The position numbers and the translations under genes are program-made. From assembly GCA_007131535.1 (NCBI GenBank), contig SLQI01000471.1, positions 1 to 19,054 on the forward strand: 19,054 nucleotides of DNA, written 5' to 3'. The stretch is from Balneolales bacterium (GTDB lineage Bacteria > Bacteroidota > Rhodothermia > Balneolales > Natronogracilivirgulaceae). The notes under the pieces were generated by a model. It ran no database searches and was not told the origin of the DNA. It saw nothing but the letters and a program-made list of their open reading frames with translations. This document shows, piece by piece, positions 6,903 to 14,151 of this stretch (position 1 is its first letter; each line of letters begins with the position of its first letter).

Positions 6903-8108
6903 ATGAAGAATATGGCCTTTTGTTATACCCCCACTACTTTCCTGATAATTTGTTCGATTATCTTTTCGACATGCACTTCATCGGATAATCAAGGCATCCC
7001 CGAAGATATTCGCCAACTCCCTGACCTTCACATTATAGACCCGGATGATGAACCCATATCTGAAATAGAATTAACCAGAAAACAATCGTTCACCGATACC
7101 GACGAAGTCCTCATTGGCCGACCGGGTGACCTAACCGCAGATGAGTACGGCAACGTATATATCGCCGAGCAAAGCCCCAATCATCCCGAAATTTACAGCT
7201 TCGACCCCGACGGCAACTACATTACTACCATTGGCTCCCATGGCTCCGGACCCGGTGAATTTCAAAGCATCAGCCGGATTCAGTATCGCGATGGTTATTT
7301 ATATGCCTACGATGGTCCGCTGAGTCGGTTTTCAGTTTTCAAAAACCCGTACCCAAATAATCAGGGCGATTATAGCGCAGCCACCGAACTTGCTCACATT
7401 ATCCAACCGGATACTGATGACCCGAGCCTCCCGAATGAAATCAGCGAATCCTTTCTTTTTCCGATCAACTTTGCCGTTACCGGTGATCATCAGATTCTGA
7501 CGGCCTTTAAACCTTTTGACAGCTCTATACCATCCCTCTTTTATGTGTTCATAGACCAAGAGGGGAGTATCAATACCGAAACCATCCTCGAAATAGATTC
7601 GGATGAACACGTGGTGGACTATTCATCCGGCCAAATGCTTCTACCTACAAGCCGAGACGCACTGGTTGCTATATCCACCGATGGTGACATTTTCACCTCC
7701 AACTCTGAGGAATTTTTAATCAAAGTTTATGATCGTCACGGAGAATACCAATATGCATTATATAAGCCTTATAAACGAAGAGAACTGGATAAGGATAAAT
7801 TAGCAAGCGAATATGAGTCATCCCGCCGCCGTGCTATTCAGGATGCAGAATTGCCTGAAACCTGGCCGGCCCTGGATGAGGTGTTGATGGATGACGAAAA
7901 TCGGCTTTGGATAGCTACCCTCCCGGATGATCCGGATATGCTCGAATGGTGGGTACTGGATGAAAATAGTGAATTGCTAACCCGTTTTGATTGGCCGAAA
8001 TACAAAGAAATAAAGGAGATAAAAAACAGCTCCGTATTTGTACGGATAGCATCCCATGAGACCGGCTTAACTGAAGTAATTCAATATGATATAGAAATGG
8101 AAATATAG
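6903..8108 (+). CDS. 6-bladed beta-propeller protein, probable lipoprotein (propeller 2)
   Basis: The 401-aa product has a signal sequence (MKNMAFCYTP then TTFLIICSIIFSTC) ending in an imperfect lipobox, FSTC-TSSD, suggesting lipidation at Cys24. The mature part opens with an acidic stretch and carries the propeller signature TIGSHGSGPGEFQSISRIQ around residue 110, plus blade-type repeats (LTADEYGNVYIAEQSP, YLYAYDGPLSRFSVF, IDQEGSINTETIL, LIKVYDRHGEYQYALY, LMDDENRLWIATLPDDP). It follows propeller 1 by 3 nt, so both are translated from one message. It is anchored differently from propellers 1 and 3, suggesting the same fold placed in another envelope layer. Function is not established; binding or sequestering the locus peptides is my inference from linkage only. 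Confidence 0.75.
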   Translation: MKNMAFCYTPTTFLIICSIIFSTCTSSDNQGIPEDIRQLPDLHIIDPDDEPISEIELTRKQSFTDTDEVLIGRPGDLTADEYGNVYIAEQSPNHPEIYSFDPDGNYITTIGSHGSGPGEFQSISRIQYRDGYLYAYDGPLSRFSVFKNPYPNNQGDYSAATELAHIIQPDTDDPSLPNEISESFLFPINFAVTGDHQILTAFKPFDSSIPSLFYVFIDQEGSINTETILEIDSDEHVVDYSSGQMLLPTSRDALVAISTDGDIFTSNSEEFLIKVYDRHGEYQYALYKPYKRRELDKDKLASEYESSRRRAIQDAELPETWPALDEVLMDDENRLWIATLPDDPDMLEWWVLDENSELLTRFDWPKYKEIKEIKNSSVFVRIASHETGLTEVIQYDIEMEI

Positions 8109-8164
8109 AACTACAAAAGTTAATGCAACTTAGCTGATTAATACTCAATAAATTTGGGTTCAAT

Positions 8165-8189
8165 TGTTAGTCCCTTAAAAAAACTAACA
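8165..8189 (+). terminator. AT-rich hairpin between propeller 2 and precursor B
   Basis: TGTTAGT (8165-8171) pairs with ACTAACA (8183-8189) across an 11-nt loop, followed by CTTTTATTC. The stem is short and AT-rich but its tail is U-rich. Its right arm and tail (ACTAACACTTTTATT) resemble those of the hairpin after precursor B (TCTAACACTCTTTAT), so precursor B is flanked by two related hairpins. It is a candidate weak terminator for the message carrying propellers 1 and 2. Confidence 0.45.
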
Positions 8190-8216
8190 CTTTTATTCAT
8201 AAAAAATGGAGTCAAT

Positions 8217-8411
8217 ATGATGAATAATGAATTAAGTCGAAGTGAAATGAAAAACGTTATGGCTGGTACTGATTTCAGAACAGTTGGATGTAATAAAAAT
8301 GACGCACATCTTGGTTATGTTGGCTGTTCTGAAGACATAAGTGATATGACTTGTTGCAAAGCACATCATCCAGAAACAGATGATGCATACACGTTGCCCG
8401 AAAAAGCATAG
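8217..8411 (+). CDS. Double-glycine-type secreted peptide precursor B, four Cys
   Basis: The 64-aa product is MMNN then ELSRSEMKNVMAG, a shortened leader ending in Ala-Gly at residues 16-17. It has the same L-S-x-x-E-M-x-x-V/I-M-A-G pattern as precursors A and C. The core (residues 18-64) has four Cys (25, 37, 46, 47) including an adjacent pair (TCC), which suits two disulfides, and an acidic tail. The open frame extends upstream to 8154, but the Met pair at 8217/8220 puts the leader at the usual length. A GGA before the ATG is at best a weak ribosome binding site. It sits just ahead of its probable exporter. Unlike A and C it lacks the conserved 5' leader element. No core homology to a known bacteriocin is recognised. 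Confidence 0.75.
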   Translation: MMNNELSRSEMKNVMAGTDFRTVGCNKNDAHLGYVGCSEDISDMTCCKAHHPETDDAYTLPEKA

Positions 8412-8417
8412 ATGTTT

Positions 8418-8449
8418 GTGTTAGAAGGGATAACCCTCCCTTCTAACAC
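8418..8449 (+). terminator. 12-bp perfect hairpin between precursor B and the transporter gene
   Basis: GTGTTAGAAGGG (8418-8429) pairs perfectly with CCCTTCTAACAC (8438-8449) around an 8-nt loop, followed by TCTTTATAATT. It starts 6 nt after the precursor B stop codon and ends 17 nt before the transporter start, so it probably acts as a partial terminator that keeps transporter expression below that of the precursor. Confidence 0.65.
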
Positions 8450-8466
8450 TCTTTATAATTACAAAT

Positions 8467-10656
8467 ATGATAGCTTTTCCCCACTACCAGCAGTTCGACC
8501 AAATGGATTGCGGCCCCACCTGTCTCCGCATGATCGCACGCTACTACGGACAGACCTATTCAATGGATTCACTGCGGCAGCGAAGTGGTATAAACCGGGA
8601 AGGAGTATCTCTGCTGGGTATAAGTGAAGCAGCCGAAGATATAGGCTTCCGGACGGTCGGGGTTAGGCTTACCTGGGAGCAATTAAAGGATCAGGCGGAA
8701 CTGCCCTGTGTAGTCTACTGGGATCAGGTACATTTTGTGATAGTGTATCGAATCAAAAAAAACAAGGTGTATGTAGCCGATCCCGCCAAAGGCAAAATTG
8801 CCTTTCCCAAAGATGAATTTTTACAGCACTGGCTCAATAATAAACAAAACGGGCAGAATACTGGCATTGCTTTGCTGATTACCCCCACCCCTAAGTTTTA
8901 TGAACAGGATGGCGAAGAGGGGAACCGGTTACATATTGGAATTCTATTAAAGTACATCCTGCCTTATAAAAACCTTTTGATTCAACTTGCACTGGGGCTG
9001 CTTTTAGGGAGTGTGCTTCAGCTCATTTTTCCTTTCCTCACGCAAGCGGTGGTTGATATCGGGATTCAGAATCAGGATCTGAATTTCATCTATCTGATTT
9101 TAATAGCACAATTAATGCTTTTTATAGGTCGAACCGGAGTAGAGTTTATTCGGTCATGGATACTGTTGCATGTGAGTACGCGAGTGAATGTCAGTATTCT
9201 GTCCGACTTCCTCATCAAACTCATGAAACTGCCGATGCCGTTTTTCGACACGAAAATGGTGGGGGATATTATGCAGCGCATGGAAGATCACACACGGATC
9301 GAAAATCTGTTAACCAGCCAGACTCTCAGCACCCTTTTTTCTTTTACTACATTGGTGGTCTTTTCTTTGGTCCTTGCCTACTATCACATCATGATTTTTT
9401 TCGTATTTCTGAGCAGCAGTGTGCTCTATATAGGCTGGATAGTCTTGTTTTTGAAAAAACGAAGAGAGCTGGATCACCGACGCTTTGGGATTTCCTCAAA
9501 TACGCAAAGTGTGGTTGTTCAGCTTGTTCGTGGAATGCAGGAAATTAAGCTCAACAGCTGCGAAAAACAGAAACGATGGGAATGGGAGCGCCTACAGGCA
9601 AGATTGTTCCGCTATCGTGTAAAAAATCTGGCCCTTGAGCAATACCAGCAAGGTGGTGGCTTCTTTATTAATGAGGGCAAAAACATACTGATCACATTTC
9701 TGGCGGCTGTTGCAGTTGTAAACGGACAGTTAACCCTCGGTGCCATGATGGCCGTTCAGTACATAATCGGTCAACTCAACAGTCCGGTCCAGCAGCTCGT
9801 CGGGTTCGTTCAGTCGGCTCAAGATGCCTTAATCAGCATGGAGCGCTTAAACGAAGTACATGGCAAGGAAGATGAAGAACCAGCCGGAGGTATGTTTGTT
9901 TACCAATTGCCGTCAAAGAAAAATCTAAGTATCCATAAGCTTAGTTTTACCTATCCGGGTGCGGGCAACCAGCCGGTATTGGAAAATGTTGATCTGGAAA
10001 TTCCTGAAAATAAGACTACAGCGATTGTGGGAATGAGCGGAAGCGGCAAAACCACCCTTCTGAAGCTGCTACTAAAATTTTATGCCCCTGAATACGGAGA
10101 AATACGTATTGGCGATAAAAACTTCAGCCATATCAGCCCGCGGGTCTGGAGAAGTCATTGCGGAGTTGTCATGCAGGATGGGTTCATTTTTTCCGACAAC
10201 ATCGCCAGAAATATTGCGGTGGGAGAGGAAGTCCCTGATATCGAAAGACTGGAGCAAGCAGTCAATATTGCCAATATCGGCTCCTATATCGAGTCTCTTC
10301 CATTAGGTTTTAATACTAAAATCGGCGCCGAAGGAAACGGCATCAGCCAAGGGCAACGTCAGCGGATTCTTATTGCGCGTGCAGTTTATAAAGACCCGCA
10401 ATTTCTCTTCTTTGATGAAGCAACCAACGCTCTGGATGCCAATAATGAAAGAGCAATAATGGAAAACATGCAGTCCTTCTTCCAAAACCGTACTGTGACA
10501 GTCGTGGCTCATAGGCTCAGTACCGTAAAAAATGCCGACAATATTGTTGTGCTTGATGAGGGTAAGCTTGTTGAACAGGGAACACACGAAGAACTTGCCG
10601 ATTTAAAAGGCTCCTATTTCAATCTGGTCAAAAATCAACTGGAATTAGGCAATTAA
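8467..10656 (+). CDS. Peptidase-containing ABC transporter (C39 protease, ABC membrane domain, ATPase)
   Basis: The 729-aa length and domain order are typical of bacteriocin/RiPP exporters of the PCAT type. The C39 protease (residues 1-140) keeps its catalytic set: oxyanion Gln9, Cys15 (QFDQMDCGPTC), His89 (DQVHFVIVY) and Asp105 (VADPAKGK). Residues 155-455 hold the ABC membrane domain. The ATPase has Walker A at 522-529 (GMSGSGKT), the signature ISQGQ at 626-630, Walker B ending D650-E651 (FLFFDEATNALDA) and the H-loop His682. Such proteins cut leaders after Gly-Gly/Ala-type sites in the cytoplasm and export the core using ATP. The three leaders ending in MAG in this window are its likely substrates. 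The HlyD adaptor starts 2 nt after its stop codon, so the two are translated together. The ATG at 8467 is right for the protease N-terminus although no clear ribosome binding site is seen. Confidence 0.95.
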   Translation: MIAFPHYQQFDQMDCGPTCLRMIARYYGQTYSMDSLRQRSGINREGVSLLGISEAAEDIGFRTVGVRLTWEQLKDQAELPCVVYWDQVHFVIVYRIKKNKVYVADPAKGKIAFPKDEFLQHWLNNKQNGQNTGIALLITPTPKFYEQDGEEGNRLHIGILLKYILPYKNLLIQLALGLLLGSVLQLIFPFLTQAVVDIGIQNQDLNFIYLILIAQLMLFIGRTGVEFIRSWILLHVSTRVNVSILSDFLIKLMKLPMPFFDTKMVGDIMQRMEDHTRIENLLTSQTLSTLFSFTTLVVFSLVLAYYHIMIFFVFLSSSVLYIGWIVLFLKKRRELDHRRFGISSNTQSVVVQLVRGMQEIKLNSCEKQKRWEWERLQARLFRYRVKNLALEQYQQGGGFFINEGKNILITFLAAVAVVNGQLTLGAMMAVQYIIGQLNSPVQQLVGFVQSAQDALISMERLNEVHGKEDEEPAGGMFVYQLPSKKNLSIHKLSFTYPGAGNQPVLENVDLEIPENKTTAIVGMSGSGKTTLLKLLLKFYAPEYGEIRIGDKNFSHISPRVWRSHCGVVMQDGFIFSDNIARNIAVGEEVPDIERLEQAVNIANIGSYIESLPLGFNTKIGAEGNGISQGQRQRILIARAVYKDPQFLFFDEATNALDANNERAIMENMQSFFQNRTVTVVAHRLSTVKNADNIVVLDEGKLVEQGTHEELADLKGSYFNLVKNQLELGN

Positions 10657-10658
10657 CT

Positions 10659-12044
10659 ATGGATGAGCGGCCCAAACAACCAACTTCTTCTGAAGATGTA
10701 TTTCCTGAGCAACCTCAAAGCATGCAGGTTGAAGACTCATCTTCATCTGAATCACTTCAAAATACTGACTGGCCAGAGCTGGATGTTCGAAGTAGTGAGG
10801 TGCAGGAAATTATTGGTCGCCCGCCCCATTGGCTTATAAGGTGGGGGATTACGTTTTTCTTTGCGGTAATGGGGTTAATCTTCCTGGTTTCCTTCATCAT
10901 AAAGTATCCGGAAGTTATTGAAGCTCCAATTAGACTGACGGCAATCGAGGCCCCTCAAACTCTTCAAAGCCGTATAGATGGTAGAATTGACCACTTGCTG
11001 GTGGAAAACAATGAAGTTATTCAACAAGGAGAAGTTATTGCCTGGATGGAAAGTACGGCTGATCATGAAGAGGTGTTACAGCTCTCAGCAATAGTAGACA
11101 GCATACATATCTGGCTGCTAAACAATAAATACTACAAACTTGAAACGTTGAACATGGCAGAGTTCAGTAATCTTGGAGAGCTACAGGGTTCATTTCAGAA
11201 CTTTGAACAATCCCGGCGGGAGTTTATGGCATATCAACCGGGAGGTATTTACAAACAAAGGCAAAAAATGCTGGAACAGGAACTGGTGTACAACCAGCAA
11301 TTACTTGCTAATCTGCTAACTCAAAAGGAGAATCTGGAACAAGACTACGAAATAGCTGAATCTGAATTTGAGATCCAAAAGCAACTTGGTGAAAATGGAT
11401 TTATCGCTCCCATTGAAAAGGATAGAGCCAAACGGGAGTTAATTGCACAGCGCCAGTCACTTCAGGAGTTTGAAGCCTCCATTATTAATAACCAACTGTC
11501 TCAATCTTCCAAGCGTCAAGAGATCATGGAACTGCAGCGACAATCCGGGGATCAATCATCGGAATTTTTACAGGACGTCAACAGTATGAAAAGTACAATA
11601 AAAGATTGGAATGAACAGTATTTTATTACAGCTCCTTTTGATGGTAAAGTAATTTTTACCGGCGTGATACAGGAAAATCAACTTGTTAATACCGGCCAGG
11701 AGCTGGCTTATGTAAAACCAGATAACGTAGAGTTTTTTGGTGAGATGCCGGTTGCTCAACAGTCATTTGGTAAGATTGAAGAAGGTCAAAAGGTTTTGGT
11801 TCGATTCAACGGTTACCCCTATCACGAATACGGATCAGTAAACGGTGAAATCGAGTATTTCTCAGATATTCCGGTACAGGATAGTTTATTTTTTGCACGT
11901 GTGGATTTTCCCGAAGAACTGACCACCAACTACGATGTAGAAATTCCACCGGTAAATGGGATGGCAGGTCAGGCCGAGATTATCACTCAAGATATGCGGC
12001 TGATTGACCGAGTGTATAATAATCTAACAAAGGAGTTGCGGTAA
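10659..12044 (+). CDS. HlyD-family periplasmic adaptor (membrane fusion) protein
   Basis: The 461-aa protein has a cytosolic N-terminal tail of about 57 residues rich in Ser, Glu and Pro, one membrane helix (about 58-82), a first lipoyl-like half (RIDGRIDHLLVENNEVIQQG, about 108-127), a long coiled coil of Gln/Glu-rich heptads (about 190-305), the second lipoyl half (FITAPFDGKVIFTG) and a C-terminal beta-barrel region (VARFNGYPY-type strand, read as VRFNGYPYHEYGSVNGEIE). This is the usual plan of type I secretion adaptors that connect an inner-membrane ABC exporter to an outer-membrane TolC channel. It is translationally coupled to the transporter. No TolC-like gene lies in this locus, so a genome-encoded channel elsewhere must be used, or the cargo stays in the periplasm. 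Confidence 0.92.
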   Translation: MDERPKQPTSSEDVFPEQPQSMQVEDSSSSESLQNTDWPELDVRSSEVQEIIGRPPHWLIRWGITFFFAVMGLIFLVSFIIKYPEVIEAPIRLTAIEAPQTLQSRIDGRIDHLLVENNEVIQQGEVIAWMESTADHEEVLQLSAIVDSIHIWLLNNKYYKLETLNMAEFSNLGELQGSFQNFEQSRREFMAYQPGGIYKQRQKMLEQELVYNQQLLANLLTQKENLEQDYEIAESEFEIQKQLGENGFIAPIEKDRAKRELIAQRQSLQEFEASIINNQLSQSSKRQEIMELQRQSGDQSSEFLQDVNSMKSTIKDWNEQYFITAPFDGKVIFTGVIQENQLVNTGQELAYVKPDNVEFFGEMPVAQQSFGKIEEGQKVLVRFNGYPYHEYGSVNGEIEYFSDIPVQDSLFFARVDFPEELTTNYDVEIPPVNGMAGQAEIITQDMRLIDRVYNNLTKELR

Positions 12045-12131
12045 TTACAGGAATATTGCCGCTCCCTCATCAAAACCCTTTGCAGACAATTCAGGTTAAT
12101 AGCCTGTGAATTTTAAATAAGAAAAATGAAG

Positions 12132-12169
12132 AAATTCACATGAATTTTCACAGAATAATTCACACATAG
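12132..12169 (+). promoter_or_regulatory. Triple TTCAC direct-repeat element, copy 2 (upstream of precursor C)
   Basis: This is the second copy of the 38-bp element, differing at two positions from 3628-3665. TTCAC occurs at 12135, 12147 and 12159, again every 12 bp. It lies in the non-coding gap 87 nt after the HlyD stop codon and 109 nt before the precursor C start, ahead of the conserved 5' leader. Since this copy is not coding, the conservation cannot come from protein constraint on the regulator tail, which supports a DNA or RNA role. Confidence 0.6.
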
Positions 12170-12196
12170 TATTCCTTTTTTTAGTTATTTCTTATC

Positions 12197-12278
12197 AGGG
12201 TTAAATAACCTTCCCTTACCCCGGTTTTTAAGGGGTGAAACAGGTTAAATTGATCAGAAAACCAAAGAGTTAATACTT
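12197..12278 (+). promoter_or_regulatory. Conserved 5' leader of precursor C, with hairpin (copy 2)
   Basis: This is the match to the leader of precursor A. TTACCCC (12215-12221) can pair with GGGGTGA (12231-12237) across a 9-nt loop; loop length and sequence differ between copies while the stem arms are identical. The element ends at the precursor start. Together with the similar leader peptides it shows that A and C arose by duplication of a UTR-plus-leader module whose cores then diverged. Confidence 0.55.
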
Positions 12279-12485
12279 ATGAAAGAACTCATGAATATTG
12301 GAAGCCCATTAAGCCGTGGTCAAATGAAGGAAATCATGGCTGGTGACGACTGGCATTTTCCATGTGAACCTAAATGCATACGAGCTAATGCACCTGGTTT
12401 ACCATGTGAAGGTAGTTGTGAGCAGTATAATGAAGATTGCACTGTTGTGTGCAGTAATTGCTGTGAATTACTTGTAAAGGATTAA
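12279..12485 (+). CDS. Double-glycine-type Cys-rich secreted peptide precursor C, eight Cys
   Basis: The 68-aa product has a 22-residue leader ending GSPLSRGQMKEIMAG, almost the same as that of precursor A (GDPLSRSEMREIMAG), with the expected C39 cut after Ala21-Gly22. The 46-residue core begins DDWHFPCEPKC and has eight Cys (29, 33, 43, 47, 54, 58, 61, 62). The spacings C-x3-C, C-x3-C, C-x3-C and C-x2-CC suit four disulfides. It is most likely exported by the transporter at 8467 and oxidised by the VKOR fusion. It sits behind its own TTCAC element and conserved leader, so it may form a separate transcription unit that also contains propeller 3. I recognise no known toxin or bacteriocin fold; antimicrobial, signalling or surface roles are all open. 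Confidence 0.8.
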   Translation: MKELMNIGSPLSRGQMKEIMAGDDWHFPCEPKCIRANAPGLPCEGSCEQYNEDCTVVCSNCCELLVKD

Positions 12486-12860
12486 TGCCTTTATTTAATC
12501 ATTTATATACACTACAAATCTAAATGTTTTCGAAAGTAACCTCCTTCATTGTGAAGGAATTAACCACGAAAATGCTTTTCACCCAAAATCATTAAAACAT
12601 AGAGGTGATTAAAAACGAATATGAATTAATTAGGAACAAACAAATAAACAGTAAATAAACGGTCATAATGTTGAGTTCAATACTATTCAACATTGACTGG
12701 TTGATATGTGATTTCTCTATTGTATATACAAGTAAACTTGAATAATTGTTCAGAGTGGCAGCAATTTATCCTGTCACTCTAAACTTTGCAATATACTATA
12801 TACTCAATTTTAAACTATGTTTATTTAAGTGTCAAACTACTAAAATATAGATGACATAAC
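12486..12860. other. AT-rich intergenic region with two inverted repeats
   Basis: These 375 nt separate precursor C from propeller 3. I see an 8-bp inverted repeat AATGTTGA/TCAACATT (12667-12674 and 12687-12694) and a 10-bp stem at 12752-12780. No open frame with leader-type motifs is present. The region is clearly more AT-rich than the genes and may carry the promoter of propeller 3, which I cannot place. Confidence 0.5.
12752..12780. terminator. 10-bp hairpin downstream of precursor C
   Basis: AGAGTGGCAG (12752-12761) pairs with CTGTCACTCT (12771-12780), with one G-U pair, around a 9-nt loop. No U-run follows, so it may be a terminator aided by other factors, a 3'-end stabiliser or a protein-binding palindrome. 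It lies 267 nt beyond the precursor C stop, farther than the hairpins after A and B. Confidence 0.4.
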
Positions 12861-13928
12861 ATGAATAAATATACTATCATATTTATTATCATGCTATTAT
12901 GGTTTAACTACCTTAATAACCCCAAAAAGCTGGTATCCGAGAGCTTCCTCAGCCCGGTAACCTCAGAATTTGTTGGCAGTCCAGCCGGCATTCAGGCCGA
13001 TGAGGGAGCCCTGTATTTTTACGACAGAGCTTTAAAGCGTATCACCAAAGTGGATACGAATGGTGAAAAACAACTTACTTTCGGCCGGGAAGGCAGCGGA
13101 CCGGGAGAATTTGAGTCGGTTGTCGGTTTTTGGGTTTTTGAAGAGCGGTACATGATCTATGATTATAACGCCTTCAGGTTTAATATATACCATAAAGACG
13201 GTAGCCCTGATGAAGATATCGTAATCAATGAAAACCCGGTTCATCCTGATCGATGGCCGCCGGCTTATCCCGTATCAACAGAAGCTCTCAATACCAGTGA
13301 AGTGCTCGTCCCCTCCCAGGGGAAAGGGGGTTCGCTTGTTGCAGTGGTCAACATTGAAACCGACAGTATACAGTTTTTGGGCAGTGCTGTTGGTGATTAT
13401 TTAGTAGGTTCTGTTGATCGAAGAGATATACAAGGAGCATATGCGGCCGGAGAAATCCCGGATATTGTGGACAACCAGGTTGCCATGGGCGGTAACCAGT
13501 CAGCAGTTTACAGTTTTCAGCAAATCACCGGCATTTTGGAAAAATATGACCGCTCGGGGAGGTTGCTTTGGGAGAAATACTTAAAAGTGCCGGCCCAGGA
13601 AACTATGTTTGATCAATTTGCCGAAGAAAATAAGAAGAGAGCCGGCGACCCGGAGCAAGCACCGATTTCATATCACTATGCCCGGGATATCGAAGTCCAT
13701 GATGATGGCGTGGCCGTACTGCTTAACATGCCTGATGATGACCATCCACTCACCTTGGTATGGGTTCCTGCTGACGGAGGTGACTCGAAAAAAATAACTT
13801 ATAGCGGAATAACCTACAGTCACCTTCCCCGGATCGATCAATCTTTCAGCATCTCACCATGCGATGAAACCATCTATTTTGTAGACTTCTATGATGGGAT
13901 TATTCACAAAGCGGAGTGGCCATTTTAA
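12861..13928 (+). CDS. 6-bladed beta-propeller protein, N-terminal anchor (propeller 3)
   Basis: The 355-aa product starts with a hydrophobic segment (residues 4-17, YTIIFIIMLLWFNY) with no lipobox, and carries the family signature LTFGREGSGPGEFESVVGF near residues 72-90. Blade units include LYFYDRALKRITKVDTNG, MIYDYNAFRFNIYHKDG, GILEKYDRSGRLLWEKYL and IYFVDFYDGIIHKAEWPF at the C-terminus. It is the third member of this family in the locus and follows precursor C, echoing the precursor A to propeller 1 order. It shares the anchor type and overall length of propeller 1 but lacks its proline-rich insertion. Role unknown; see the finding on precursor and propeller pairing. Confidence 0.75.
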   Translation: MNKYTIIFIIMLLWFNYLNNPKKLVSESFLSPVTSEFVGSPAGIQADEGALYFYDRALKRITKVDTNGEKQLTFGREGSGPGEFESVVGFWVFEERYMIYDYNAFRFNIYHKDGSPDEDIVINENPVHPDRWPPAYPVSTEALNTSEVLVPSQGKGGSLVAVVNIETDSIQFLGSAVGDYLVGSVDRRDIQGAYAAGEIPDIVDNQVAMGGNQSAVYSFQQITGILEKYDRSGRLLWEKYLKVPAQETMFDQFAEENKKRAGDPEQAPISYHYARDIEVHDDGVAVLLNMPDDDHPLTLVWVPADGGDSKKITYSGITYSHLPRIDQSFSISPCDETIYFVDFYDGIIHKAEWPF

Positions 13929-14151
13929 ATTCGGCAGCAAACATCTTGTCAATCAAATGAAACTGCTTAAAATATTATACCATTTGCAGTTCGATTTCAT
14001 CACAGATGGACGCGGATGCATGCTGATTCCCCTCCGTCGGGAAGTAGTCTTTATAACCTTTCGATAACAACACAACCCATCAATTAACTAATCCACCCAA
14101 CCAGACCTTCAAATCAACCCCAGGGCCGGACAAAACCACCCATACCATTCT

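Noticed and set aside
8154..8216. Upstream extension of precursor B, beginning MGSIVSPLKK
   Set aside because: It runs through the hairpin at 8165-8189, and the other two precursors have short leaders; the Met pair at 8217 fits better.
8412..8627. Small frame overlapping the transporter start
   Set aside because: It overlaps the C39 protease coding sequence in another frame and includes the hairpin; shadow of the real gene.
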